From contig NC_069135.1 of NCBI RefSeq assembly GCF_026914265.1, positions 62,300,738-62,364,737 of the forward strand: a stretch of DNA of 64,000 bases. The letters are read 5' to 3'. The position numbers and the translations under genes were made by a program. Positions 10,178 to 22,084 of the stretch are shown here, piece after piece. The stretch's first letter is position 1; the number at the start of each line of letters is the position of its first letter. Below the pieces are notes generated by a model that was not told the origin of the DNA, did no database searches, and saw only the letters and a program-made list of their open reading frames with translations. The stretch comes from Mya arenaria (taxonomy: Eukaryota > Mollusca > Bivalvia > Myida > Myidae).

Positions 10178-11029
10178 CTAAAATGAATATTACGAAAATA
10201 TAGTATATCGCGTTATATATATTTTTATTGGTTACGATTTAAAAAATATATATGTTGTATTTGATTGTCAACGTGAAAGCCACAATGATTTTCCCAATCT
10301 CCTCGGCAGCTGGATGTTTGTACAATGACTCTTGAAGTAAAATTGATCTCTGTATTAATCATTCTATATTATTTGCTACTAAATACTACTTATTACCAAA
10401 AGCGAGCCTCATACGTTCCGTACCCGGTCCAGAAAAAAACTTCCTCCATCCACAGCATTTACCTAATATTCTACTCATCATTTTACTTTGTTTATTTAAA
10501 CACGATCAATGACCTTTTATTAGTCAAGTTCCTTTAAAACAAGGGGGACAACTGTTTATCCCTATTGACATCGGAACAATAGGTATCCATGTTTAATTGT
10601 TGCTAAAATAGCTATAAGAACTGTTCCATTTTTTTTAAATACGTTTCTAGTCCAGATAATTGCATTTCAATACGTCAATATCAATTTAAAAAATAAAAGC
10701 GTTAAAAAGTTCATAAATGTGGATTAGTCGCTATACATTAATAATCGTAAGACAATTTTTCTGCCCGTCTCCGACTACACAGGTCGTGGGCCAAGATCAA
10801 GAGTCTTTACAAACAATCTTAACATTATATGTCACGGTCTTAACTGTCATTACGTCATTGCATATTGCAGGCTATCAATGCCACGAAGTTGTTTTTAATA
10901 ACGGGCTACCGCTGACATTTAGTTAATGCAAGCCGCGGACAGTAACTTCAGTGCAAAGTCGACAAATGATGCCGCGGGAACTAGTGTAACTGTTTTGCGA
11001 AACCGCCTCTCAGCAATACTGCAAATATC

Positions 11030-11365
11030 AGAAAGCCATTCGGAGCTATTCGGCCGTTTTTATCGAAAACAACATCGGATGTATTTGGACGGTTGGAAAT
11101 GTCAGAAATCGTTGTTTTTTGTCCGCAAAAAGAATATCGCGTAGTATTTTAATTTAGCAATTAAACTTAATGACTTAACTCTTTGGAATCTTAATTATGT
11201 TCGCAAAAATACACTTCCCTGGCAATCAAATTAAACTTAGATCAACAGATACAAACTTAATCACAACTTTTAATTAATATATTTCAAAAAATTACGAACT
11301 ACTCCTACTGATGTATCGGCATACATCCGAGGTTGCTTTCGATAAAACGGCCAAGGAGCTTCTAA
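11030..11365. repeat. Short inverted repeat pair beside the retroelement relic
   Basis: About 45 bp at 11315-11365, reading ACATCCGAGGTTGCTTTCG then ATAAAACGGCC, recur inverted at 11035-11085 with about 80% identity. The 230 bp between hold nothing recognisable. The pair lies downstream of the minus-strand RT/RNase H relic and may be remnants of that element's unusual termini, which is speculation. Confidence 0.6.
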
Positions 11366-11571
11366 TGATCAAAACTTGTCTCACTCAAGGGAGAATATCA
11401 AATGTGCAAGACATATAAACAACCTCTGGAAAACACAGTTATATCTCTTGGATTGAATCAGCCTTTAACGCCAACATATTTAATTTCAAATCAGTATTTA
11501 CAAATATTCCCCTTCCATTTTCGCATTGCACAAAATAATGCTTTATAGCCGGGTAATCAAACCAATCGACA

Positions 11572-12200
11572 CATTCATAAATTCGTAATTGACCGACTCT
11601 CTTTCTCAACAGTCATTTGAAAAACCCATATCCCCCAGTTATCAATGTCTAATGGCCACGAACAAGAATTAGCCATTTCGAGTGAAATAGAGTTTGCAAT
11701 GTAAAAGTATGCATCATCCTGTAATTTCATCTTCTTGGAACCTCTAACAGTAAGTGATGGGACATCTTTATTATTGGTAAACCATATAACGTTTTGGTGC
11801 TTTTTAATATTTACTAACGACAACAACACATTATACACTGCAACTAATTCCCGCTATGTAGAAGATTTTGTACTCCCTTCATTTGACAAGACTTCTTGCG
11901 AAACCCAATTTACTGTACTAACCTCATAACCTGCATAACCAACGTCACTTGAATCTGGATACACTATTATAGTATATGTTTTGACTGCTCAAACCTGTTA
12001 TACTTTTTTAACCGTAAAAACTTTGTATGAGGCTGGATAATCTGCACAGAATGTTAAGCACCAGTTAGGTCTAACTTCACCATGTAAAATCCTTTCGGAA
12101 TTGAAGCCAATGCAGTTTCAATATCTTTATAACTGACAGACTGCTTCCATAAATGTTTGTTAACCTCCCATACATCTTATGGAAAACGTTTTTTTCAGCC
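11572..12200 (-). mobile_element. Retroelement relic: RT fragment plus RNase H (DIRS-like)
   Basis: Reading along the minus strand, an RT fragment comes first (about 12150-12030): YKDIETALASIPKGFYMVKL with DLTGA, a stop, then HSVQIIQPHTKFL, matching the LDL-(T/K)-(S/G)-(A/G)YHH region of YR-type retroelement RTs. The centre of the RT, including the catalytic YxDD, is missing. RNase H follows at about 11950-11575: YPDSSDVGYAGYEVSTVNW, later REL, HQNVIWFTNNKDVPSL, GSKK, KLQDDA, SISLEM and DNWGIWVFQM. The order RT-RNase H and the DNWGI motif after RNase H point to DIRS-like elements. At least one stop precedes REL. No tyrosine recombinase is visible nearby. Confidence 0.7.
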
Positions 12201-12535
12201 AGAAGTCTGCATTGAAACTGTCACAAAATAACAACATGACTATGAAGGTTTATTATACATCTATGTAAATAATATTGTTTTGCCTAATTAACGAATTCAG
12301 GCTCTGAAATAGCAACTTGTTTTTTTTAAAGAAAGTTTCGTTTAGCTCAGAGAATAAATGAAGGTATCTTGTAACCATGTTTTATAGTATCCAAAATAAA
12401 ATCATTAGTGCCAATGCCAAAAAATAAAATATCTTTGAGGATACCCTTAACAAACATTTGCTATGACAATATTCATACCCGTTAAAACCATGATTAAAAC
12501 GTCTATGATCATACTCAGCTTATATAGTCATATCA

Positions 12536-12810
12536 TCAGAAATCTTGCTTCCTGGGAGTGGATGGCTGGTCGCTCTTGACGTGGGGACATTTCTGTCGGG
12601 AGTTGGTGGTCTCTCCGCATGTAAAGCGTGGACCGGGAGCAGAGGATTTGTCGAAGTCTGGGACTATGTTGTTACTGGACGTGAAGCCTGGACCATAACC
12701 GGAAGCGTATGTAATGGGACCATAATGACGAAAACGACCCACCCTCTCCGTAGGAAAAAGCCTCTGCCCAGGCAAACGATTGTTAGGAAAGTCATGACCC
12801 GTTTCTTCTT
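12536..12810 (-). pseudogene. GC-richer exon-like island, perhaps SHIPPO/ODF3-like
   Basis: About 270 bp near 50% GC in otherwise AT-rich DNA, open on both strands. The minus frame reads GRFRHYGPITYASGYGPGF, then VPDFDKSSAPGPRFTCGE. The spacing GPI-x-A-x-Y-x-GPG-F … APGPRF-x-G loosely resembles the start of outer dense fibre (ODF3/CIMAP) proteins with SHIPPO repeats, which bind microtubules of sperm flagella and cilia. No consensus splice sites flank it, so it may be a relic or retrocopy fragment. The family link is a weak inference. Confidence 0.3.
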
Positions 12811-12829
12811 CAGTTAAAAGCTATGCCCT

Positions 12830-15800
12830 AAGTTTGTTTTATTTTGGCTTTATCTTCACTATTACTCGTTATGGGGTTTAGACTCATATTGACGTTTTGT
12901 TCCCTTCTGCTCATTAAACTATTAGTCGATCCTTATCAACTTATTTAGCTTGTGCAATTTATCCTTAATCTCACTTAATTGTTCAGAACAATGTTTCATT
13001 GTCCTTGTTGTAAAGTACATGTAGCTTATTTAACAGTATCTTACAGTTCATTGTCAAATTAAAACTGAACTTTGTTTCATTTGAACTGTCCCTTTATATC
13101 TTCCTCGGATTAAAGTTGTTGTTTTTTTAATTCTGATGATACAGTTACTACCGTACTGATACAGTGCTATTACTACCATGTACACCCAGCTTTAAGATGT
13201 TTAATTTTGAAAAATAGTACTCAGTTGCAACTGAATAAAATCCACACGGTTCTCTGTATCAGTTTTCAATACAGATCCAGTAGCCATAACCTACTACATG
13301 GACACGCATAAAGAAGCAAAACCGGTTTTCAAACACTAACAAAAATAACAAAGTATTGCCAGTTTGATTGGCAGAAGCTGAATGATCAATTCACTGACCA
13401 AAAACACATTTCTTCGTGCGGCTTGACGCCTAACCTAGTGTTCATTATATTCAACTAAGAAAATTAATTCTAATCCAATTCGTAAACTTGAACTAAGAAA
13501 ATTACATATCTTAGCCCCAGAAAGCTTCTACACAAAAAGCCATAAAGCCGATTCGAAGCCAAACAAACCCACGTGCAGCTCTAACATTGTGTGTGTATAT
13601 ATAATTAAACCTATTTAATGCTAAAAGCACGGCATATTGGAAAAACATAAAACCTCAGATCCAAACAAACATATGGGTAGCTTTATTAAGCTTACTCACA
13701 GTTCAATATTACACTATCGCAATCTTAATTCCCATTTAGAGCCTAAAACACATATACAGCTCTAGCTAAGTCTAATTAGTGCCTTATACACATTAAAGTG
13801 TAAACCATAAATTCTACTCAGAGCATAACAAATGCATGTCTCTCGATGGGTCACTTTAACATTTGAGGTATCGTTTTGTGATGTATTATAAAATCGTGTG
13901 TGTCTCGTGGTCTCCCGGTCCGCTATTTTAACACCTGAGGTATCGTTTTGGGTTGTATTATAAAGTCCTTTGTGTCTTGTTGTCTCTCGGAGGTTTTAGT
14001 TTTGTTTCTCCCGCTTACTCTCGTTAGGTTGCATTTACACCTTAGTAATATTTAGTGATTGCATTGCCAAGATGTGTGAGTCTAATTCGGTTGTCTGGTG
14101 GATGTTGTTACTTGTACATTTGGGGTTGTGTCAGTGTGTTATTTTCATTTAGAAGCAATAACTAAACAAAACTAAGTGAATAGAAATAATACTGTCATAC
14201 GAAATCTTGGCTTGTATAGGATTGTATTTTAAGATCATCTACTTTGTGATTTGAAGAACAAAGAAGTTGAAATAATGTCTTGGTGACGTATTCGGCTTCG
14301 TCGAAGTTCTGTTAAAGCTATCAATTTGTTCATAACTTGTTGAAGAACGGTACACAACTTCAGCTATCAAAATACCGGATCCATTACTCTGGTTTTATCA
14401 ATGTCGAGTTTTTTTTTCACTTGTTAACTATTATCAAAACAAAAGTCGCACTTTGGCGTTTTCCCCGCGGCGCTTGCAAAAAAATTAATTTTGAAATCGT
14501 ACCTGTATCATCCCAAACCATGAAATGTTCGTACATAATTTTTAAATGCACTCTATAGTTGTTCAGAGACTGTCACATTGTCTCGCCTGAAGATTGTTTT
14601 TTACCGATGAAAACACAAACCACCTTTGTTATACAAGACCAAGGTGACTTGAGTTTTGAATATAACTTCTTTTTGATCAATAAACTGTTTTTAAGTTTAA
14701 AACATTTTCGTCTGAATTAATATATGCCCCCCACACAATTATGACGCTAATTGGAAACAAAAAAAACGAATATCGTTCAAACGTACCATCTTGACTTACA
14801 TTTAACAATCAAATTCAATAGGGTAAAACATGTTATCAATATGTTTTAAGCTCCATGACGGACATTTAAGTCTAAGGTAGACATGATAGCTGTGCAAAGA
14901 CATCGCGAATAATTAGCGACTGGAGTTGTGCATGAAGTTAACATTGTAATATAGCATATGTTACAAAACCACTGACATCATGTATAATCTATAATAACAT
15001 GCGTGTACACTATTCATTTTCAAGAACTCCATCATTTTACAATATCTTAGAATACAAGCTATGTATTCAGTCATTGAAATTAAAGATCATTAAGAAATAC
15101 AACATTCGCAGGTGTTCAAAGGTCCGCCTATTGCCAATTATTTGTTACACACTTCCTGCGTCAGATTTTGCAACGCATTCACCGCCCATTCTTAATCATT
15201 AAGAATTTAATTCATGTTATCTAACAATTTCATATTTCAAGATCCTACGTAAACACAAACGGTAATAGTGACTTAGAGAATGTAGTTTTGGGGTAAACAT
15301 GTGTTGACCTAGAAAAAAATGCATGTATAGTCATGTTATACTTGGTCTAGTTTTACAAAGAACTGTTAGGCGTAATGAAATCTAATAAATTATATACAGG
15401 TGATTTACATAAATAAATCTTTCACTAGCAAATTAAATTTGTCTTAAAAACAGATATGAGGTTTAACTTATAGTGACCAAGAATCTTTATAATTAAGTTA
15501 ATGCCTATAATAAAGCAAATACCTAAATGCAAAAAGTAATGTCAGAATATTAACGAGGAGTTTTGTATTGTCTGAACGATATTTAAATCATGCGCTTATA
15601 TGGGCTAGGCTTTGTTCTGCTAAGTGTAAATATGTATTTAGTTCCAAAATCAGAATCACCAAACTCTTTCAATGCAATCATTATAATCTGCTTATACCTT
15701 CATAAAAGCGTGTGAAAACGATTTTATTTGCGACCTCGTAAAATATATAATAAACGCATACGTTGAATACCAATTACCAGATTATAATTCATTAGTTTGT

Positions 15801-16090
15801 AAATAGATATCCTTTTCAAATCAATTCTATAGAAAATATTTCTTCTATTAATTTCAAAACAATCTTATTTGGACGATATAGGATCTTTTACATTTACACT
15901 CCAACGTCATTTGACTGGTGATCTTGCTTATAGATCATGTGAATTGGGTATGATAGAAATTCCCGTAAATTCGTAAAACCCCAAAGAAGATGGTTGCTTC
16001 ATTGATCAAAACTAAAATCAATATGTTATTGTAGTTGTTTGATTGACATGCAAAGGAAGACCCAATTAAGCATATATTTTTTCTTAGGTA
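12830..16090. other. No gene recognised; one 70-bp tandem duplication
   Basis: AT-rich, no convincing coding stretch. At 13845-13990 two diverged copies of a roughly 70-bp unit lie side by side, sharing GAGGTATCGTTTTG and GTGTCTCGTGGTCTC. Open frames at 14337 and 14999 have no motif, signal peptide or splice context. Confidence 0.6.
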
Positions 16091-16094
16091 CATT

Positions 16095-16620
16095 TAGAGC
16101 ATACCAACCTACAGCGATACAATATGTCTGGTAATCATAAACCAACCATAGGTTGTGTAAAACTTAATGGCCACGGGGAACAATTCCTTCACCTCTAATG
16201 CTACGTTGTTACTGGTAAGCATAAACCATTATGTGTTAAGAGCCTGGAGGAAAGATGTACAATCTTCCCAGTACTATGTAACACGAAAATAACATAAATC
16301 TTTAATATGTTAGGATCCTGTTGTACAAGGAATCAACCTTTCAAATGCCATGTCAGACCTGAACATCATTAACCACTGTTTGGTCTGTTTAGATACAAAG
16401 GACCCAGTGCTGTGTTGTAGCTGGTAAACATCAACAAATTCATAGTTAGCAAGAGTATGTTGATGAAGGGAACCTGCTCCTGTGAAATCGCGGGTAAACG
16501 TAAACCACTGTTTAGTTTGTTTAGAACTTGTCGGATAGGGAAAAATCCCTTCAGATACCATATTGTTCCTGGTAAAGATAAACATAAACATTCTTTGGTT
16601 TTGTTTATGTCAAGTAGGAC
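16095..16620. repeat. Degenerate minisatellite, units of about 80-110 bp
   Basis: Five or six loosely related units each contain a form of CTGGTAA-CATAAACCA followed by CTGTTTGGTCTGTTTAG or a variant, and a stretch like AATCCCTTCA. The minus-strand open frame 16310-16591 lies within it and has no recognisable domain, so it is regarded as repeat-derived. Confidence 0.6.
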
Positions 16621-16707
16621 AAGGTGACAACCTTCACAGTGTTATATTGAATTAGTATTAATAGTTATATGAAAAACTTCAGAAACAAGTACAATAGTCG
16701 AACGTTT

Positions 16708-16842
16708 AAACATAAACCCTATTTAATGGCACAGGGTCAACGTCAAAGACATAGAACATAAAAACAAACAATCACAAACCAGAAAATGGAAAAACAACTC
16801 AACACTCCACCATCAGCAAAATGCCTATATACTGTATATAAA
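16708..16842 (+). repeat. Dispersed repeat R, left half (interrupted copy)
   Basis: CATAAACCC…ATGGCAC…GTCAA…AAAGACATAGAACATAAAA matches the complement of the uninterrupted copy at 53905-54190. The copy is split by the fold-back element at 16843-18443 and resumes at 18450. Confidence 0.75.
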
Positions 16843-18443
16843 TATGGAAGGTATTACCCGCCAGTAAATGCATGCTGCATTATGACATTTCTCTTTTTAA
16901 ATTGCTAGTGCATTTGTTTAAATCGTAAGTGCCTTCATGCAATTGCTTCGTTCGTGTTTGTAATGGACAACTGCATATGTCTATGTGTACAACTTTTAGT
17001 TTCCTTCATGTTATTGCTTAGTATCTACGTCTAAACGATAAATGGCAGATGTCAAGTTTTTACTTTTTATTGACTTTTGTGTACTAATTAAAATACAAGA
17101 GTACAATTAAACTTCTAATAGTATTACTAATAATATGTATATAATGTAATAAGACCATTAACAGCTAACTTAATTATACAACAATCAAACATAGCAGTAT
17201 GCATTTACCAATAAGCATATAGACGATAGACGAATGCATTTAGACGAACGCAACTAAACGAATGGAATTAGAAGGGAACCAGTAAATATTGGTTTCCTTC
17301 GACAGCAATATTAAATGGGAATGAAAACCAAATGCTGGTACCCTTCTTATCCACGGGAGAGCACTCTCGCGACTTTTGCTACGGTGGCAGTCAAAAGTTT
17401 TCGTGCAGGAGCTGTCAAAATTATATCTAAAAGAGGCAATATCTGACATTATCTGGAGCTAAAAATGTAATACTGCTTGATGCTATTTTCTGCTGATTTT
17501 TTTTTTTAGTTTTTGGAAGTTTTTATTCGGTACTGAGTTAGACACATATCCAAATTCTAATCTGCGTTTCGGCCTAAAATTGAAATGTGTTGTTTGCGAG
17601 CGGTGAGATTTTGACCAATTTTCGATAAAAAACATGCATGTTTTGAAATTTCTATGTATTGTCTACTAGGCGGTGACCAATTGTCGATGGATAACATGTT
17701 TTGAAATTTTTGAGGCCATTAAACAAAATCAAAGTATGAGCATAGTTCTATCATTCGCAAGAAAATATGTACGCCTGGCTGTCATGTATAGAAATCTATG
17801 CATGTGTTTCATTCACTCAAAGTTTCAATTTCTTTGCCTTCACTGGCTTCAGGACAGCCAAAGCATGTATACTAGAAATTTGTTAAGCACCAGTTTTAGG
17901 TTCAGATAATGTTATACATGACCTCTTCTAGATATATTTTTGATAGCTCCTGCACGAAAGCTGTTGACTGCCACCGTAGCAAAAGTCGCGAGGTTTCCAT
18001 TCCCATATAATGTTGCTGAGGCAGGATACCAATATTTACTGGTTCCCTTCTCATTCCATTCGTTAAGTTGCGTTCGTCTAGATGCATTCGTCTATCGTCT
18101 ATATGCTTATTGACAAATCTTCAGTGGTCTTATTACAGTATATAAATACTATTATTTATTTAGTATTTATAGTTAAGTTGTAGTTTTGTACACAATTTAA
18201 TTATTTAGTTATTTAAATGTCAGAACTTGACACATTTCATTTGTCGTTCGTTTAGACGTTAACACTAAGCAATAAAGTGAAGGCATCTTAAAGTTGTACA
18301 CATAGACAAATGTTTCTGTCAATAACAAAAATGCACGAAACAATTGCACGAAGGCACCTGCCATTTAGATGAATGTAATTGCAATTTAAAATGAGAATTG
18401 TCATAAAGCAGCATGAATTAACTGGCGGATAATCCCTTCCATA
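16843..18443. mobile_element. 1.6-kb fold-back (long inverted repeat) element
   Basis: The left arm (16843 to about 17460) and right arm (about 17893 to 18443) are inverse copies over 550-620 bp around a 430-bp centre. Both arms begin TATGGAAGG-ATTA-CCGCCAGT. They share GTCTATGTGTACAACTTT, ACGTCTAAACGA, AATAAGCATATAGACGATAG, GAAGGGAACCAGTAAATATT, and CGACTTTTGCTACGGTGGCA. TATAAA flanks both ends (16837-16842, 18444-18449), as a 6-bp target duplication. The disrupted host repeat continues on either side, and the intact host copy at 53.9-54.2 kb has the site once. Short open frames at 17240-17449 and 17902-18087 lie in the arms. No transposase is seen, so it is non-autonomous. Confidence 0.88.
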
Positions 18444-18449
18444 TATAAA

Positions 18450-18575
18450 AACCTTGGTATGTTTATCAAGGATTGTTGGGTCATTAAAACGGTCAGTAAA
18501 ATGTAAAACTACAAAAGGTTAAAACTTGTATGTGTGCACAACCTCACTTTTATACAAACAATTCCGAATAAAAAA
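18450..18575 (+). repeat. Dispersed repeat R, right half (interrupted copy)
   Basis: GGTATGTTTATCAAGGATTG, then ACGGTCAGTAAAATGTAAA and AACCTCACTTTTAT continue the repeat R consensus seen at 53905-54190 and 58885-58978. With 16708-16842 it makes up one R copy broken by the fold-back element. Confidence 0.75.
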
Positions 18576-18612
18576 TATGGATGCTGCATTGTGTATATTA
18601 TTAATATTTCAG

Positions 18613-18622
18613 TTTATATAAG
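18613..18622 (+). promoter_or_regulatory. TATA box of the small secreted-peptide ORF
   Basis: TTTATATAAG stands 40-48 bp before the ATG at 18661, placing transcription start near 18645 and giving a very short leader. Inference from spacing only. Confidence 0.45.
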
Positions 18623-18660
18623 CATTTCAGTAGACTTCAATTGCCACCATTAACTTATCA

Positions 18661-18969
18661 ATGAAAATGCGGGAGGTAATTATGCAAACAATTATATTAG
18701 CATTAGCTGTTTGCATATTGAATATAGTCCCAGATCAGTCGTTTATGAAAAACGTATCTTTTCATCAAGATCAATATAACACAAAATATTCATCTACAAA
18801 TTCAGTTGAGTGCAAGGTTGTAGATTCTGTTATAACGTTTACCACTTCTAAACATGCAAAGCATTTCAGTTATTCAGACGAGAAAATCGTTGATGCAAAT
18901 TATAAAGGGTGCCATGATATAGCATGTAGTAAATCATATTTGTTTTTCTTTAGAGATAAGCATAAATAA
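18661..18969 (+). CDS. Small putative secreted peptide, unknown
   Basis: A single-exon frame of 102 residues. The N-terminus MKMREVIMQTIILALAVCIL is a good signal-peptide candidate, with cleavage perhaps near the run IVPDQS. The mature part is polar and charged, with three cysteines (VEC, and the pair GCHDIAC), one NVS N-glycosylation sequon near its start, and a basic tail ending RDKHK. Translation could start at either Met1 or Met3. No family is recognised. It has a TATA box close upstream, starts only 86 bp after a disrupted dispersed repeat, and a 34-bp minisatellite begins 0.7 kb downstream. It could be chance in AT-rich DNA; the signal peptide and TATA box together make a real gene plausible. 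Confidence 0.42.
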   Translation: MKMREVIMQTIILALAVCILNIVPDQSFMKNVSFHQDQYNTKYSSTNSVECKVVDSVITFTTSKHAKHFSYSDEKIVDANYKGCHDIACSKSYLFFFRDKHK

Positions 18970-19644
18970 ATTAAACAACAATTAGCAGCTTAATATATTC
19001 GAATAACCCGTAAGTGCTCAATCACACGAATACCGTATTCTGATTTTGCTGATTTTGTGTTAATTAATCGACGAGTTGATTTGTTTATAATTTTAGGCCA
19101 TTTTGATAGAATGTGAATATTTACTTTTACAAAAAAATAACTTCTGTTTACTTTAAGCGAAACGCAAAAACATGTTATTGTACTAAAAGATTCTTATCAT
19201 AAACGCCTTGGCGTTTGTTTCTTTTTATAGTGAATTTAAGTATGCCCTTTTATTCTTAAGCTGAGCAGGGTCGGTTTTTATCTTCTTACTGATCAAAATT
19301 GCATGCAAAAACCTTTTTAAAAACTCGTTTAAATATTAACCGAACCATTCAGGGACTTCTTGATATATTTATAATCGTCCTATCGTTGTTCGGGTAATTT
19401 ACCAATTATGCTCAGGTAAAAACACGGATTGAATTTGTTCAATGCCAATCTGCTTTATGTTTAACTGTTATGCTGCCTGTAAATCATGTATCTGATTCCA
19501 AAATTATTACTTTATCTTTGAAGCGAAATTCTTATACAGCTCATACGCTTGGGCTGTTTCAAAGGGGATTCGTTCCCAGGCGATAATTGTTTAACAATAC
19601 ACTTTACAATTATCCAACTGCTGTTTAACAAAACACATCAATAC

Positions 19645-20035
19645 CTTGGCCAATCGTGTAACCACACACCTCAACACCAATCGACAATGGTATAACCACA
19701 CACCACAACACTTGTCGACATTTCTATAACCATACATCACAACACTTGTCGGCATTTCTATACCCATACACAACAACACCAATGGACAATTGTATAATCA
19801 TAAACCTCAACACCAGTCAATTATTGTATAACCCTAAAACCCAAATCCAGCCGAGAAATTTTAAGAATTCACCTCAACACCAGTCGACCAATTTTATAAC
19901 TATACACCTTAATACCGGCAAACAATTTCAAAACACTTTACCGTAACAACAGTTTACAATCTTATAACCATACATCTCAGCACCAGTCAACATTTTGATA
20001 ACCATATACCTGAACACCAGTCGACCATTTTCTTC
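19645..20035. repeat. 34-bp minisatellite, first array
   Basis: About 11 diverged copies of a 34-bp unit of the form CAACACCAGTCGAC followed by ATTTTATAACCATACACCT. It is the same family as the longer array at 22085-23130, about 2 kb away. Confidence 0.9.
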
Positions 20036-20439
20036 CTTATTCTGTTCTAAAACAAAATCACCGTATTTTGTTTTCGACCTCTGAAAGTAAACTTTGTGCT
20101 TTTGCCAGAGTTTGGAGAAGAGCTTTATAAGATATATTGTTATATTTCGTTCAAATCCGTTTCTCTATATTATGTATGTGTATCTAGTATTAATGTTTTG
20201 TTTGTATACGCTGATGAATAAATTATGTTTAAATATATGTGCTATATTTTATATATCTTGATGTTTGGTTGTTGTTGTATTTTCTGACCAGAGGATTGAA
20301 ATAGAATGGTATGATAAAAATAATGTCCCGTTCCCTTTTAACGCAGGTAACGCGTTATGAAACATTGTTTAGACAATTAAATGAATAATCTTTGTGGTAA
20401 AAAGCTAACCAAAGCATGTGCTCCTATATCTTGAACATT

Positions 20440-20770
20440 TTCCAATGCCATTGTTTACAATTAATTATGTCAGACCTTGGTATCAAGACCAACGCGTTGT
20501 AGACCAAAGGGTGGCGGAATGAAGACATTAGTCTGTTAATATTGAGCGTCAAACAATACCATTATATTTGATTGCAAAACCTTTGCTCATTGAAAACGCT
20601 TTTGTATAACAAGTTCCTATTTGACAAATTAAAGTGACAAGATAAATGTCCTTTTGAAAAGATCTGTAATTAAGTATTGATCGGTCCGGTTCGGTCCATG
20701 ATTCCACAGCGCTTCTATTGAAATATGATCGAAATGATATGTTTATGCAAACTTGAAGTATAAACACCTA
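20440..20770 (-). repeat. Dispersed 330-bp repeat D, inverted relative to 31660-31985
   Basis: The complement of this block aligns over its length with 31660-31985. Landmarks on its minus strand are AAGTTTGCATAAACATATCA, TTTCAATAGAAGCGCTG, CATGGACCGAACCGG, TTGTATAACAAAAGC (diverged) and CTTTGGTCTACAACGCG with CCAAGG. The minus-strand frame 20549-20767 lies within it and is not considered a gene. Confidence 0.75.
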
Positions 20771-21589
20771 CCTTGTGTCCATTGTCGGGGTTTTCAAATT
20801 CTACTAAAGGAATGATATTATAAGCAAAATAATTTGAACGCCATTGGATATTGTATATAGCTCAAGGACATTTGTCATTTAAGAACTGGTTAAAAAAATG
20901 ATCCAACTGATTTTGGCACTGCAACATGGCAGATTAATCAGTCTGAAGAAAACAACATCCTAAAAACATTATTTCTAATAGAGTCGTATGGAATAAACCT
21001 CTATATGTTTTAAAATTCCGTGTCTCGACAATCATCCTGCAATTGTACACTAACAAAGTGGAGGATAAGTATGGTGATCATGCCATTTTCCGAACGTCCA
21101 TTTTATTAGATTGTTATAGAAATCTCCGTAAACCAGTCCTACTTTGGTTTCATCATTTCATAATTGGTAGCTTACAAATAGCTAATATTTAGTTTATTCA
21201 ACAGTTCATAGAAATTAAAATAAATCTCACTGCATACAGGAATCAATTTGACATCATTAGACCTAATTAAACACTTGTTGTTCTAGTAATTCCAATACCA
21301 ATACCTCTAAGTCATTGCCTTTCTGAGCAGATCAGGTATGGCATTGATGTTCCCTATACGTATTTTGAGCAAATTCTGCTTATGTTCTGATGTTTTGCCA
21401 AACATAATGTGTATTATACTATTATGGTGTATTCTGTGTCCGCGAAAAACCGTATTGATTCTTCAACTAGTATTTTAGTTTTGAATATTCGTCTAGCTTG
21501 TAGCCGTAATTTGGGTGAAAACTAGTTTATCCAGTACTCTTGTTTCATCTTGTATTTATGTTCTAGATCCCCACTTCTGATACTTCAGA

Positions 21590-21960
21590 ATGTGATTAAT
21601 TTATTAATTTTCTTGTCTGTATTTCCACATCATCGATACTATCTTCATGTTTTTTTACCTGTCAGTTTTTCGCCATTTGAAAAGGCATCAGGATACTCTG
21701 TATCCGATTCTTAATCTGTAGTTGTCTTACATATATCAACTTTCATTACATCTTTTACAGGAGTGTTTCCTTCTCATCTATTTCTACATCAACTAAAACT
21801 TATTCTTGATATGCATATGAGGTTTTGGTACTGGCTTCCATGACATTTTCTCGCTTCTTCTTGACCTTTTTCACCAACAGGTAAAAAAATTCTGTGCATT
21901 GAAACTGGCTTTAATGACTCTTTTTCTGTATCTTCTTGTTTTATTTCCCCCATTGGAAAC
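21590..21960 (-). pseudogene. Possible relic of a Lys/Glu-rich coding region
   Basis: The minus strand has protein-like runs such as MGEIKQEDTEKESLKPVSMH and, after a frameshift, KKKRENVMEASTKTSYAYQE and VDVEIDEKETLL, broken by several stops. Such Lys/Glu-rich compositions also arise by chance from purine-rich DNA, so this is weak. Confidence 0.25.
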
Positions 21961-22084
21961 ATATTATTTCTTAAGATTTAATATTAAGTTTACCTATTGA
22001 CCTTTTACTTTTAGGACCGGGATGTTTAGATTTGGTTGCTCAATCACCTCGTAAATTGTACTTTTTGTCTGCTATATTATGTAT

